Shown piece by piece: positions 35,359 to 44,838 of a DNA stretch of 64,000 nucleotides (the stretch's first letter is position 1; each line of letters begins with the position of its first letter). The notes beneath the pieces are model-generated. The model was not told where the DNA came from and searched no databases. It saw nothing but the letters and a program-made list of their open reading frames with translations. Made by a program: the position numbers and the translations under genes. The DNA is taken from positions 620,001 through 684,000 of the forward strand of contig NZ_QUNO01000001.1 in the NCBI RefSeq assembly GCF_003387475.1. Reading direction: 5' to 3'. The stretch is from Kutzneria buriramensis (lineage in GTDB: Bacteria > Actinomycetota > Actinomycetes > Mycobacteriales > Pseudonocardiaceae).

Positions 35359-38091
35359 ATGTCCGACAACGATGTCTTCGGTTCCGCCCTCCGGGTCGCC
35401 CTGCTGGGCCCGGTGCGGGGATGGGTCGGGGACCGCGAGTTGGAGCTGGGCGCGCCGATGCAACGTGCGCTGTTCGGCCTGCTCGCGCTCAGCCCGAACC
35501 GGATGGTCGGCCGGTCGGAGCTGATCACGGCGCTGTGGGGCGACCAGGCGCCGGCCAGCGCCGAGGGCAGCGTGCACACCTACGTGGCGGGCCTGCGCCG
35601 CGCCCTGGAGCCGAACCGGACGCATCGGGCGCCGTCCACCCTGCTGGTCAACGCCGGCCCCGGCTACCTGCTCCGGATGGAGCCCGAGAACCTCGACGTC
35701 ACCGCGTTGAACACGCACCGGGACCGGGCCCGCCGGCTGCGCGGCGAGGGCCGCCTCGACCAGGCCGCCGGCGAGCTGGACGCGGCGCTGGGCCTGTTCC
35801 GCGGCACCCCGTTCGACGGCCTGTCCTGCCCGTACGTGGAGCAGGAGCGGCCCCGGCTGAACGAGCTGCGGCTGCTGGTGATCGAGGAGCGGGCCAGCCT
35901 GATGCTGGACCTCGGCCGGCACCACGACCTGGCCGCGGAGCTCCCGGCGCTGGTGCGCGAGCACCCGCTGTGGGAGCGGCTGCGCGGGCTGCTGATGATC
36001 ACCCTCTACCGCTGCGGCCGGCAGGCCGACGCCCTGGAGGCCTACCAGGACGCGCGCCGGGTGCTGGCCGAGGAGCTGGCCATCGAGCCGTCCCCGGAGC
36101 TGCGCCGGCTGCACGGCAAGATCCTGCGCAACGACCCGGAGCTGGCCGCGCCGCAGCCGGCCGCGCCAGCCGCCGAGCCGGCCGCCGGCCCCGTGCCGGC
36201 CCAGCTGCCGCACGACGTGCCCGGCTTCACCGGCCGCGCCGCGGAGATCGCCGAGCTCGATCGTTTCCTCGACGAGACGTCCAACTCGGTGCTGATCTCT
36301 GCGATCGACGGCGCCGGTGGCATCGGCAAGACGGCCCTGGCCGTGCACTACGCGCACCGCATCACCGACCGGTTCCCGGACGGGCAGCTCTACGTCAACC
36401 TCCGCGGCTTCGACCCGAAGCTGCCGCCGCTGATGCCGGTGGACGCCCTGGGCTATCTGTTGCGGGGCCTCGGCGTGCCGGCCCGGCAGGTGCCCGCCGA
36501 CCTCGACGACCAGGCCGGCATGTACCGCAGCATGGTCGCCGGCAAGCGCATTCTGGTCGTGCTGGACAACGCCGCGAGCACCGACCAGGTGCGGCCGCTG
36601 CTGCCCGGCTCGCCGTCCTGCGCGGTGATCGTCACCAGCCGGAACCGGCTGTCCGGCCTGGTCGCCCGCGACGGCGCCCGCCGGATCACGCTGGACGTGC
36701 TCAGCACCGACGACTCCGTCCGCCTGATGGTCGGAATGCTCGGCCGCCGACGGGTGGACGCCGAGCCCCAGGCCGTCGCCGACCTGGTGCGGCTGTGCGG
36801 CAACCTGCCGCTGGCGCTGCGCATCGCCGGCGACCGGGCCGCGACCCACCCGCACCTGATGATGTCCGACCTGGCCGGCGACCTGTCCAACGAGCGGGAC
36901 CGGCTGGACGTGCTCGCCCCCGACGACGATGAGTCGACCGCCGTCCGAGCGGTGTTCTCGTGGTCGTACCACGCGCTGAAGCCGGACGCCGCCCGCGTGT
37001 TCCGCCTGCTGGGGTTGCACCCCGGCGCGGAGTTCAGCACGCCGGCCGCCGCCGCGCTGACCGGGCTGCCGGTGCCGATGACCCGTCGGGTGCTCACCGA
37101 CCTGACCGACCGGCACCTGCTCGGCGAGGTCGATCGCGACCGGTACCGGCTGCACGACCTGCTCCGGGTGTACGCCGCCGAGGAGGTCGAGCAGGGCGAG
37201 GACGAGCGCGACCGGTCGCAGGCGGTGGCGCGGATGACCGACTGGTACGTCTACACGGCCAGCAACGCCGACAACGGGCTGCGCGGGCAGGCCAACGACA
37301 TGCCCATCGGCAACCCGCCCCGGGACTGCGCGCCGCTGCCGTTCGCCGGCTATCTCCAGGCGCTGCAATGGTTCGACACCGAGAACGAGAACCTCGGCGC
37401 GCTGGACCGGCTGGCCGGGGAGACCGGCCGGCACCTCGCGGCGTGGCGGCTCGGCGTGGTGGCGTGGGAGTACCACCGGCTGCGCCGCGACTTCGACCAG
37501 CTCATCGCCTTCTCCCGGGTGTCGGCCGCCGCCGCTCGCGCCATGGGCGACCCCATCGGCGAGGCGCTGGCCCAGAGCTGCATCGCCGCCGCCAGCGCGC
37601 ACCTGGGCCGGCCGGCCGACGCCACCGCCGCGCTCAAGCGGATGCCGGTCGTCGAGTACGGGCCGGAGGACACCCACCGGGAGATGAGCACCCTGAGCAA
37701 TCTCGCCGAGGCGTACCGCGGCAGCGGCATGATCGGCGACGCGCTGGCCCACTACCGGCGGGCGCTGGGGCTGGCCCGGATCGCCGGAAGTCGTTGGCAC
37801 GAGGGCGATCTGCTGCGCGGCCTGGGCGAGACGTACCTGGAACTGGGCGAGTTGCAGCACGCCCTGGACTGCTGCCGCTCGGCGCTGACGATCTTCCGTC
37901 AGCTCGGGGATCTCTACGCGCAGAACACGGTGTTGCAGGATCTCGGCGGCACGCTGCTGGCGTTGGGCCGGCACGACGAGTCCGTCGCCGCCTTCGCCGA
38001 CGCGGTGGCGATCGCCCGCCGGATCGGCCACCGCCACGCCGTCGATCAGGGCCTGCTGGGACTGGCCGCCGCGAAGGCGGAGGCCAGTTAG
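35359..38091 (+). CDS. AfsR/SARP-type STAND regulator (copy 3)
   Basis: A 910-residue protein: winged helix (LRVALLGPVRGWVGDRELEL), activation domain to about residue 255, NB-ARC with P-loop GAGGIGKTALAVHYAHR near 318 and Walker B KRILVVLDNAASTDQ, then a shorter TPR region. It is a close relative of copy 2. GGGAGGAAG precedes the ATG at 35359. It overlaps the convergent MerR gene by four bases. As with the other copies its target is unknown, but LuxR plus AfsR pairs suggest control of secondary metabolism or development. Confidence 0.93.
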   Translation: MSDNDVFGSALRVALLGPVRGWVGDRELELGAPMQRALFGLLALSPNRMVGRSELITALWGDQAPASAEGSVHTYVAGLRRALEPNRTHRAPSTLLVNAGPGYLLRMEPENLDVTALNTHRDRARRLRGEGRLDQAAGELDAALGLFRGTPFDGLSCPYVEQERPRLNELRLLVIEERASLMLDLGRHHDLAAELPALVREHPLWERLRGLLMITLYRCGRQADALEAYQDARRVLAEELAIEPSPELRRLHGKILRNDPELAAPQPAAPAAEPAAGPVPAQLPHDVPGFTGRAAEIAELDRFLDETSNSVLISAIDGAGGIGKTALAVHYAHRITDRFPDGQLYVNLRGFDPKLPPLMPVDALGYLLRGLGVPARQVPADLDDQAGMYRSMVAGKRILVVLDNAASTDQVRPLLPGSPSCAVIVTSRNRLSGLVARDGARRITLDVLSTDDSVRLMVGMLGRRRVDAEPQAVADLVRLCGNLPLALRIAGDRAATHPHLMMSDLAGDLSNERDRLDVLAPDDDESTAVRAVFSWSYHALKPDAARVFRLLGLHPGAEFSTPAAAALTGLPVPMTRRVLTDLTDRHLLGEVDRDRYRLHDLLRVYAAEEVEQGEDERDRSQAVARMTDWYVYTASNADNGLRGQANDMPIGNPPRDCAPLPFAGYLQALQWFDTENENLGALDRLAGETGRHLAAWRLGVVAWEYHRLRRDFDQLIAFSRVSAAAARAMGDPIGEALAQSCIAAASAHLGRPADATAALKRMPVVEYGPEDTHREMSTLSNLAEAYRGSGMIGDALAHYRRALGLARIAGSRWHEGDLLRGLGETYLELGELQHALDCCRSALTIFRQLGDLYAQNTVLQDLGGTLLALGRHDESVAAFADAVAIARRIGHRHAVDQGLLGLAAAKAEAS

Positions 38092-38852
38092 TCCACTGTG
38101 GACCGGTGTCGCTCGGCATTGGCGACGATGGCGTCGTGCACGTACCGGGACAGGCCCGGCGCCATGTCGTCGTAGTTGCGGCCGCTGCGGCGATTCTCCT
38201 TGTAGTGCACGGCGAGTCCGCGATGGGTGTCGTGGTCGCAGTCGTGGAACCAGCGGTCGGTGTGCAGCCGGAGTTCCTCGGCCAGGTCCATGGCTTTGAT
38301 GTCGGTCGCCGGCGTGCCGTCGCCCACGGCCTCGGCCAGTTTCCCATTGATGGCAGCGAGTTCCTCGCGCAGCCGCTGCCAGTCGTCCTGGGTGTAGGTG
38401 GCGGTGCGCTGCTGCCGTTGCACGAATTCCTTGCTGTCGCCCCATTCCCGGCGGGCCTGCTCGGCATGCGCGACGAAGTCCTGCCCGAACACCTCCCGCC
38501 GCTCCCTCGGTGTGAGCGCGATGCCGGCGGCCCGCGCGGCCAGTTCGCGGTCGATCACCGTCAACATGGCTTCGTAGTGGGAGATCCGTGCCACGAGCAG
38601 CTCCCGCTGCCGGCCGAGGTGGTCCACGTCCCGGTCGGCCAGGATCTCCGCGATCTCGCCGAGCTCCAGGCCCAGCTCGCGGTAGAACACCACCCGGTGC
38701 AAGCGCCGGAGATCGGCGTCGGAGTAGAGCCGGTAGCCGGCGTTGCTCCGGTTGCCCGGCCGGACCAGGCCGATCTGGTCGTAGTGGTGCAGCGTGCGCA
38801 CCGACACCCCAACCAGCTCGGCCGCCGCGCTCACGGTGTAGTCGTCTGCCAT
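38088..38852 (-). CDS. MerR-family regulator, TipA-like
   Basis: A 254-residue regulator: N-terminal MerR helix-turn-helix (VSVRTLHHYDQIGLVRPG, AGYRLYSDADLRRL), a coiled-coil dimer helix, and a C-terminal domain of about 140 residues like TipAS, which in Streptomyces TipAL captures thiopeptide antibiotics (FHDCDHDTHRGLAVHYKENR). It is divergent from a LysE-type exporter. A palindrome with the ACGTCACGT core resembling the TipAL site lies between them, so drug-triggered export is plausible but not proven. Confidence 0.9.
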   Translation of the reverse strand: MADDYTVSAAAELVGVSVRTLHHYDQIGLVRPGNRSNAGYRLYSDADLRRLHRVVFYRELGLELGEIAEILADRDVDHLGRQRELLVARISHYEAMLTVIDRELAARAAGIALTPRERREVFGQDFVAHAEQARREWGDSKEFVQRQQRTATYTQDDWQRLREELAAINGKLAEAVGDGTPATDIKAMDLAEELRLHTDRWFHDCDHDTHRGLAVHYKENRRSGRNYDDMAPGLSRYVHDAIVANAERHRSTVD

Positions 38853-38865
38853 GCCGACACTGTGA

Positions 38866-38886
38866 ACCCTGACGTCACGTCGGGGT
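38866..38886. promoter_or_regulatory. MerR/TipA-like operator
   Basis: A 21-bp near-perfect palindrome, ACCCTGACGTCACGTCGGGG plus T, lies between likely -35 and -10 boxes on both strands (TTGACC on the minus strand, TGAACC and CAAATT on the plus). This overlapping position is typical of MerR sites that activate a promoter with an over-long spacer. Confidence 0.7.
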
Positions 38887-38920
38887 CAAATTCGTTTGCC
38901 TCGCCATCGACACTGGGCCC

Positions 38921-39019
38921 ATGACCACTCGCGCCGCGCTGACGACCCCCTACTCTGCTGTCGCGGGGCGGGGTCGGCAGCAGCGCCGTCCGGGAGGGGC
39001 GAGCCCGCTCGGCACGTGA
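38921..39019 (+). CDS. 32-aa upstream reading frame coupled to LysE gene
   Basis: An ATG-initiated 32-codon frame (MTTRAALTTPYS at the start, Arg/Gly-rich after) whose TGA overlaps the GTG of the LysE-type gene as GTGA. It is the only start-stop unit in this transcript leader and could couple translation, or be the remnant of a lost gene. Its translation is unproven. Confidence 0.4.
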   Translation: MTTRAALTTPYSAVAGRGRQQRRPGGASPLGT

Positions 39020-39612
39020 GCGCCGCGCTGGTCGCCGGGCTCGTCGCCGGCTATGGCATCGCCATGCCGGTCGGCGCCGTCGCGACCTATCTGGTGGCCC
39101 TCACTGCGCGGACCTCGCTCAGGGTCGGCCTGACCGCCGCCCTGGGCGTCGCCACCGCAGACGGCCTGTACGCGCTGATCTCCACCCTCGGCGGCTCGGC
39201 CCTCGCGCCGCTCATCGCGCCGATCACGGTCCCACTGCACTGGATCTCGGCCGGCGCGCTGGTCGTCCTGGCGGTCCGCGGCGCGATCAGGGCGTGGCGA
39301 CGGCCGGACGCGGTCGACCGGGACCTCACGAACCCGGCGCGGGCCTATCTCGTGCTGCTGGGCGTCACGATGCTCAACCCGATCACGCTGATCTACTTCA
39401 CCGCGCTGGTCCTGGCCGGCCCGAGCAGCGACGACGGCGTCGTGTTCGTGCTGGCAGCGTTCGCCGCCTCGGCGAGCTGGCAAGCCCTGCTGGCCGGCGG
39501 CGGCGCGCTGCTGGGCCGCGTGCTCACGGGTCCACGCGGCCGGCTGGCCACCTCGCTGGCGTCCAGCGGCGTGATCACCGCGCTGGCGGTCACCCTCCTG
39601 CTCAGAGGGTGA
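39016..39612 (+). CDS. LysE/RhtB-family exporter
   Basis: A 198-residue membrane protein with about six hydrophobic segments and the family start GIAMPVGAVATYLVAL (the conserved G-P-x-G near the first segment) and LNPITLIYFTAL in the fourth. LysE/RhtB proteins export amino acids or related compounds. The GTG at 39016 overlaps the stop of a short upstream frame. The gene is divergent from a TipA-like MerR regulator and its 3' end overlaps the M23 peptidase by 11 bp. The substrate may be an antibiotic or amino acid. Confidence 0.85.
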   Translation: MSAALVAGLVAGYGIAMPVGAVATYLVALTARTSLRVGLTAALGVATADGLYALISTLGGSALAPLIAPITVPLHWISAGALVVLAVRGAIRAWRRPDAVDRDLTNPARAYLVLLGVTMLNPITLIYFTALVLAGPSSDDGVVFVLAAFAASASWQALLAGGGALLGRVLTGPRGRLATSLASSGVITALAVTLLLRG

Positions 39613-40405
39613 TTCCCCTGGCGTTGAGCCACGGGAGCGGGTTGATCTTCTTGCCGGACGGGTCCCAGACCTCGAAGTGCAGGTGCACGCCGGTGGACTC
39701 GCCGCGGTCGCCCATCTTGGCGATCTGCTCGCCGGCCTGCACGTGCTGGCCGACGTGCACGGAGAAGGTGTCCATGTGGCCGTACACGTTGATGGTGCCG
39801 TCGGCCAGCCGGACGCGGACCCACAGGCCGAAGCCGGAGGCCGGGCCGGCGTCGATGACCACGCCGTCGGCGGCGGCCACGATCGGGGTGTCCATCACGT
39901 TGGCGATGTCCACGCCGTAGTGGAACGCGCCCCAGCGGCCGCCGAAGCCGGACGTGAACACGCCCTCGGCGGGCCTGACGAACAGCGGGCGGTGCGCCTC
40001 GGCGTCGGCGGCCGCCTGGGCCGCGGCCATGTCGGCGCTGACCTTCTCGGTGGCGGTCAGCTTCTGCGCCTCGCTGGCGGCGTCCACGCCGCGCACGATC
40101 GGCAGCACCTCGGGGGCGCCGCCGACGGTGTCGCCGCCGATGCCGAAGGCGGCATTGGCCTCGCGGGCGTCGGCAAGGGGCTTGACGCCGTCGGTGGAGT
40201 GCGCGGGGGTCAGCGTGCCGCCGTAGGCGGCGGCGGTGAAGGCGCCGATCGCGACAGCGGCGACGGCGACGCGGCCACGCAGGGCCGACGGGGGCGGGGG
40301 AAGCCGGTGGGAGCCACGGGCACGCGTGGTCTCGCCTTGCTCGGTGCGCCTCGGGGTTGGCGCGGTCGTGCGTTTCGAGCCGCCGGGGGAGCGGTACTGC
40401 GTCAA
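39602..40405 (-). CDS. M23-family metallopeptidase (Rv0950c-like)
   Basis: A 267-residue exported LytM-type zinc peptidase acting on peptidoglycan. A basic N terminus and one hydrophobic segment (about 45-63) serve as signal or anchor. The M23 core is near the C terminus: HYGVDIAN supplies the first zinc ligands (HxxxD) near 162 and HLHFEVWDP the HxH near 242. TTG at 40405 with GGAAGGGCAGG upstream is the likely start. In M. tuberculosis the same gene follows uvrD1; here ~28 kb separates them. Confidence 0.92.
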   Translation of the reverse strand: MTQYRSPGGSKRTTAPTPRRTEQGETTRARGSHRLPPPPSALRGRVAVAAVAIGAFTAAAYGGTLTPAHSTDGVKPLADAREANAAFGIGGDTVGGAPEVLPIVRGVDAASEAQKLTATEKVSADMAAAQAAADAEAHRPLFVRPAEGVFTSGFGGRWGAFHYGVDIANVMDTPIVAAADGVVIDAGPASGFGLWVRVRLADGTINVYGHMDTFSVHVGQHVQAGEQIAKMGDRGESTGVHLHFEVWDPSGKKINPLPWLNARGITL

Positions 40406-40589
40406 AGCCTGCCCTTCCGCCTCGGGGAGCCTGCGTCACTGCGAGCCGGGCGGGGTTCCCGGGCGGCCACTTTCGGGGTGGCGGCCGCGTGTCGCGTACG
40501 TGATCAGACCGTGACAACGGACCGCGAGAAGGTAACGAAGTCGATCCCCTAGGGGCAAGCCCTGACTGGGGGCCTCGCTCGAACGGGTT

Positions 40590-41489
40590 TCAGCTCGACA
40601 GCTCCGAGGAGGCGCTATGACCGTGAGTGATCGGCAATGTGCGCAGGGGGGTGTACTCGCTGGTAGCCCGTTCGGGCGGATTGCCGTGCACGCGAACGAG
40701 GCAGTCGGCGACGAGTCGTGATGCACGGGAATCCACCGGCAGCGCCCAGTGACCGACATCACGTAGGCAGTGTTCCTCGATCGCCAGGTCCGGGTGGGTC
40801 AGCCGGGCATTGGACTGCGGCAGCACGATCTGGTCGCTCGGCGTCCAGACCGACACGAACCTCGTACCGCAGTCCGGCGCCGGCTCGTCCAGCTCCGCCA
40901 GCAGCTGCGACCCCGGCCGCAACTGCCGCGCCAGCCCGGTCGGCAGCAGGTACGCCGCCACCGTGCCCCGATGCGGCGTGCCCAGCGTGACCAGCGTGTC
41001 CACCCGCTCGTCCCCGCCCCGGCGCTGGACGTAGTAGCGGGCGATCAGGCCGCCGAGCGAGTGCCCCACCACATGCACCCGGTCCGACCCGGTCAGCTGG
41101 CAGACCTGCTCGACTTGTTCCCCGAACATCGAGGCGGCGGTCCGCACGTCGCCTGTTACGGCCGTGAGCACGCTGTAGTTCACCGCGTGCACCACCCCGA
41201 AACCCCGTCGGCGCAGCGCGGCTCCCAACACGGCGAACACGGACCGGTTGTCACCTATTCCGTGCAGCAGCAGGATCGGGGTGCCCGCCGCGTCCATCGC
41301 CGAAACCAGCAACCCGCGCGCCCGCGGCGACAGTGCGTCGGTCCGGTAGTGGAAGTAGGGCCCGTCCGGGTGGAGGCGTTCCGCCATCGCGCCCCAGGGG
41401 TAGAGTGCGGCGTGCGCGGCCAGCCATGCCGATTCGACGGCAACACCCCGTAGGGTGCTGGCCAGTCGACCGAGCACACCGTTACCCAT
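40590..41489 (-). CDS. alpha/beta-hydrolase, lipase-like
   Basis: A 299-residue alpha/beta-hydrolase of the triacylglycerol lipase/PGAP1-like group. LLLHGIGDNRSVFAVLG forms the oxyanion region and GHSLGGLIARYYVQ carries the nucleophilic serine. A likely catalytic aspartate is in WTPSDQIVLP and histidine in RDVGHWALP. The N terminus is only weakly hydrophobic, so it may be cytoplasmic or loosely membrane-associated. Divergent from the next membrane protein gene. Confidence 0.88.
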   Translation of the reverse strand: MGNGVLGRLASTLRGVAVESAWLAAHAALYPWGAMAERLHPDGPYFHYRTDALSPRARGLLVSAMDAAGTPILLLHGIGDNRSVFAVLGAALRRRGFGVVHAVNYSVLTAVTGDVRTAASMFGEQVEQVCQLTGSDRVHVVGHSLGGLIARYYVQRRGGDERVDTLVTLGTPHRGTVAAYLLPTGLARQLRPGSQLLAELDEPAPDCGTRFVSVWTPSDQIVLPQSNARLTHPDLAIEEHCLRDVGHWALPVDSRASRLVADCLVRVHGNPPERATSEYTPLRTLPITHGHSASSELSS

Positions 41490-41598
41490 ACGTGTGACGG
41501 TAAATTAACTGTGCAACTTTTGCGATACATACCAGTTCACGATTAGTCATCTCCTCGCTACACCGTGCCCCTTCGTGCCACGTTGTAGGGTCGCCCCC

Positions 41599-43320
41599 GT
41601 GAGTGAGCGGCCGAGGTCCCTGCGCCCACGACTCGCGGACCGGCGGAATGCCCGTTCCGCCGAGCCGGAAAACGAACCGGAGCCGCTGGATCTGGGCCTA
41701 CGCCCGGCGATCGCCGTGGCCGCCGCCGGCGCCGTGCTCCAGATCGTCGGCCTGGTCATGGGTGTGGTCAGTGCCCCCGCCGGCTACACCTCCTGGCCGC
41801 TGGCGGCCGTGCTGGCGCTGCTGCCGCCCATCGCCGCCGCGATCTTCGTCGGCAACCGGCGTCCCGCCGCCGCGAGCGCGCTGCTGGCGGTGTTCGCCGC
41901 CGTGTCCGTTGGCCGCGCGGTCGCCGCCGTGCAGCTGGCCGTCGACGCCAGCCGGGTGTCCCGGCCGGACCTCGTCGTCGTGTCCGGCACGGTGCCGCCG
42001 AGCGCGTCGATCGGGTTGTGGCTGCTCATCACGGGTTTCGCCGTCACGGTGGTGGCCGGCGTGCTGGCCCTGGACCGCGACCGCCCGGCCGACGAGGAGC
42101 CGCGCCGCGGCCTGGTCGTCGGCGCGGCCGGGCTCGGCCTGCTGGTGGCGATCGGCCTGGTGATGGCCCCGTTCTCGTCCACCGACCCGCTGCTGCCGGC
42201 CGACGGCGTGTTCGACTCGCCGACGCTGACCCTGGTCGGCGGCCTGCTGGTGGCGCTGGCCATGCCGGTCGGCGCGGCCGTCGCGGCCAGCTCCGGCGAC
42301 GCCGACACGGTCCGCGGCGGCATCGTCGGCATCGGGCTGGCCGCGCTGGTGGTCGGGCTGCCGCCGGCCGTCGCCGGCTACGTGATCCCCGTGCTGCACC
42401 CGTCGGCCGGGCCGTGGATCGCCCTGGTCGGTATCGCGCTGCTGGTGCCGTTCGCGTTCGTGTCGGTCGGACGGCAGGAACCGTCCCTCGACGAGGACGT
42501 CGACCTGCCCAGCCGCCGCAATCTGCACCTGGTGGCCGGCATCGTCGGCCTGGTCGCGGCCGTGTCAGGGCTGATCGCGGTGGCGCTGCCGCTGCTGTCC
42601 CTGCCCGACGGCGCCGCGGTCCCCGAGAACTACGGCATCCGCCTGCTGCTGCCGGCGAGCGTGCTGGTCGGCGTGCTTGCCGTCGGCCTGGTGGTGCCCG
42701 GCTGGGCGGCCCGCCTGCGGCCCGCGTTCTCCGTCGCCTGTGCCGGCATCGCGCTGGCCGTAGCCAGCGGTTTCGACACCGTGCTGTCGGCGACCGGCGT
42801 GATCACCAGCAAGGCCACGCCCGGCCCCGGCGTCTGGTTCGGGGCGCTGGCGCTGCTGCTGGCCCTGGTCGCCGTGATCGTCGCGACGCTGGCCGGCGCG
42901 CTGGAGCGGGAGGACGTCGACCTGTCCGAACTGGAGAGTCGGCCGGTGCTCGGCTGGCTCGCGCTGGTGGTCGCGCTGCTGGCCGTCGGCGCCTTCGGCT
43001 TCCCGACCGTGACCGGTCCGGACTACGAGTCGGCCGGCCTGTGGACGTTCCGGATCGCCTCGACCGGCTCGGTCGTCGCGCTGGTGGCCGTGATCGTCGC
43101 CGCCGTGCTGGCCGCCCGGTCCCGGCCGTCCCGGGGCGCCGCGCTGCTGTTCGGCGCTGCCGGGGTGGCTGTCGTCCGGGCGCTGGAGTTCGTCGTCGCC
43201 GGCGGCCGCGTCGCCGGCTCGGGCCCCGCGCTCGGCACGTGGCTGGCCATCGCCTGCGCCGTGGTCCTGGTCGTGGCCGCCGTGCTGGCAATGTCCGGAA
43301 AGCCCGATTCGACCACCTGA
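41599..43320 (+). CDS. polytopic membrane protein, function unknown
   Basis: A 573-residue protein with roughly a dozen or more hydrophobic segments after a hydrophilic 30-residue Glu/Arg-rich N terminus (ENEPEPLDLGLRPAIA). The GTG at 41599 follows a TAGGGT -10 box by eight bases, suggesting a leaderless transcript. No transporter signature recognised. A palindromic repeat lies ten bases after the stop, and sucC follows. Many Pseudonocardiaceae carry a similar large membrane protein beside sucCD, which I offer as recollection rather than evidence. Confidence 0.8.
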   Translation: MSERPRSLRPRLADRRNARSAEPENEPEPLDLGLRPAIAVAAAGAVLQIVGLVMGVVSAPAGYTSWPLAAVLALLPPIAAAIFVGNRRPAAASALLAVFAAVSVGRAVAAVQLAVDASRVSRPDLVVVSGTVPPSASIGLWLLITGFAVTVVAGVLALDRDRPADEEPRRGLVVGAAGLGLLVAIGLVMAPFSSTDPLLPADGVFDSPTLTLVGGLLVALAMPVGAAVAASSGDADTVRGGIVGIGLAALVVGLPPAVAGYVIPVLHPSAGPWIALVGIALLVPFAFVSVGRQEPSLDEDVDLPSRRNLHLVAGIVGLVAAVSGLIAVALPLLSLPDGAAVPENYGIRLLLPASVLVGVLAVGLVVPGWAARLRPAFSVACAGIALAVASGFDTVLSATGVITSKATPGPGVWFGALALLLALVAVIVATLAGALEREDVDLSELESRPVLGWLALVVALLAVGAFGFPTVTGPDYESAGLWTFRIASTGSVVALVAVIVAAVLAARSRPSRGAALLFGAAGVAVVRALEFVVAGGRVAGSGPALGTWLAIACAVVLVVAAVLAMSGKPDSTT

Positions 43321-43665
43321 CCCCGAGCCTTCGCGAGGCCCCGCCGACGCTTCGCCCGGTAGCTGGATTTCGATCGGCCACCACCCACCGCACCACCCAC
43401 GAAGCCGATGTGGCCGATCGAAATCCAGCAAGGGCGAGGCGTCGGCTACCCGGGGGCCGAGCCGCGCGAGCGAAGCGAGCGCCATCCAACACCGTGACTG
43501 ACCTCACGGTCGTTGTAAGCGACCTCACCGCTCCCGCGTGCGCGCGTGGTTCCGCAGGCCGATAGGGTCGGGCGAGGCCGTTGTCCAGTGGTTTTCCTCG
43601 GGTGTTGATCGCCCCATTGACCTAGCGCGCGGCCACGTCCGACACCGACGTCGCAGGAGACCCGA
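43321..43665. other. 345-bp intergenic region before sucC
   Basis: The first half is palindromic repeat copy 4 (43331-43482). The second half must hold the sucCD promoter: candidate elements near 43560-43620, and a ribosome site GGAG six bases before the sucC GTG. No coding frame is convincing. Confidence 0.6.
43331..43482 (+). repeat. gene-end palindromic repeat, copy 4
   Basis: Nested palindrome ten bases after the membrane-protein stop. Arms GCCGACGCTTCGCCC / GGGCGAGGCGTCGGC and GCTGGATTTCGATCGGCC / GGCCGATCGAAATCCAGC. Closest to copy 2 in the outer arm and to copy 3 in the inner arm. The flank GGGGGCCGAGCCGCG is the shared right-end block. Confidence 0.85.
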
Positions 43666-44835
43666 GTGGACCTGTACGAGTACCAGGCGAAGGACCTCTT
43701 CGCCGCCCACGGAGTACCGGTGCTGCCGGGCTCCGTGGCTGCCACCCCCGCGGAAGCCCGTGCGATCGCCGAGCAGCTGGGTCAGACCGTCGTCGTCAAG
43801 GCGCAGGTCAAGACCGGCGGCCGCGGCAAGGCCGGCGGCGTCAAGCTGGCCGACACCGCCGACGACGCGCAGGCCAAGGCCGAGGCCATCCTCGGGCTGG
43901 ACATCAAGGGCCACATCACCCGCAAGGTGCTGGTGACCCCCGCCTCGGACATCGCCGAGGAGTACTACGTCTCCTTCCTGCTCGACCGGGCCAACCGCAC
44001 CTTCCTGGCGATGGCCTCCGCCGAGGGCGGCATGGAGATCGAGCAGCTGGCCGTGGAGCGCCCCGAGGCGCTGGCCAAGATCCCCGTCGACGCCATCACG
44101 GGCGTGGACCGGGCCAAGGCCGACGAGATCGTCGCCGCCGGCAAGTTCCCGGCCGAGGTCGCCGACCAGGTGGCCGACGTGCTGGTGAAGCTGTGGGAGA
44201 CGTTCGTCAGCGAGGACGCCACGCTGGTCGAGGTCAACCCGCTGGTCCGGGACCCGCAGGGCAAGATCGTCGCGCTGGACGGCAAGGTCACCCTCGACGA
44301 GAACGCGGCGTTCCGCCACGGCACCCACGCCGAGCTGGTCGACCACGAGGCCGAGGACCCGCTGGAGGCCAAGGCCAAGGCCAAGCACCTCAACTACGTG
44401 AAGCTGGACGGCCAGGTCGGCATCATCGGCAACGGCGCCGGTCTGGTCATGTCCACGCTGGACGTCGTCGCCTACGCCGGCGAGAAGCACAAGGGCGTCA
44501 AGCCGGCCAACTTCCTGGACATCGGCGGCGGCGCGTCCGCCGAGGTGATGGCCAACGGCCTGGACATCATCCTGCACGACCCCGACGTGAAGTCGGTCTT
44601 CGTGAACGTGTTCGGCGGCATCACCGCGTGCGACGCGGTCGCCACCGGCATCGTCAAGGCGCTGGAGATCCTCGGCGACGAGGCCACCAAGCCGCTGGTC
44701 GTCCGGCTGGACGGCAACAACGTCGACGAGGGTCGCCGCATCCTCGCCGAGGCGAACCACCCGCTGGTGACCGTGGTGGACACGATGGACAACGCGGCCG
44801 ACAAGGCCGCCGAGCTCGCAGCTGCGGGGGTGTGA
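43666..44835 (+). CDS. sucC: succinyl-CoA synthetase beta subunit
   Basis: A 389-residue ATP-grasp subunit of the TCA-cycle enzyme interconverting succinyl-CoA and succinate with ADP or [15 protein letters not shown] is the family start; [10 protein letters not shown] is the nucleotide-binding loop; [11 protein letters not shown] and [12 protein letters not shown] are in the C-terminal CoA-ligase domain. GTG start with GGAG six bases upstream. It is followed by sucD after three bases. Orthologue of M. tuberculosis Rv0951. Confidence 0.98.
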   Translation: MDLYEYQAKDLFAAHGVPVLPGSVAATPAEARAIAEQLGQTVVVKAQVKTGGRGKAGGVKLADTADDAQAKAEAILGLDIKGHITRKVLVTPASDIAEEYYVSFLLDRANRTFLAMASAEGGMEIEQLAVERPEALAKIPVDAITGVDRAKADEIVAAGKFPAEVADQVADVLVKLWETFVSEDATLVEVNPLVRDPQGKIVALDGKVTLDENAAFRHGTHAELVDHEAEDPLEAKAKAKHLNYVKLDGQVGIIGNGAGLVMSTLDVVAYAGEKHKGVKPANFLDIGGGASAEVMANGLDIILHDPDVKSVFVNVFGGITACDAVATGIVKALEILGDEATKPLVVRLDGNNVDEGRRILAEANHPLVTVVDTMDNAADKAAELAAAGV

Positions 44836-44838
44836 CCG

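Noticed and set aside
35230-38445. 1071-codon minus-strand frame opposite AfsR copy 3
   Set aside because: Composition is random-looking and no domain is seen; the plus-strand AfsR protein has clear motifs throughout.
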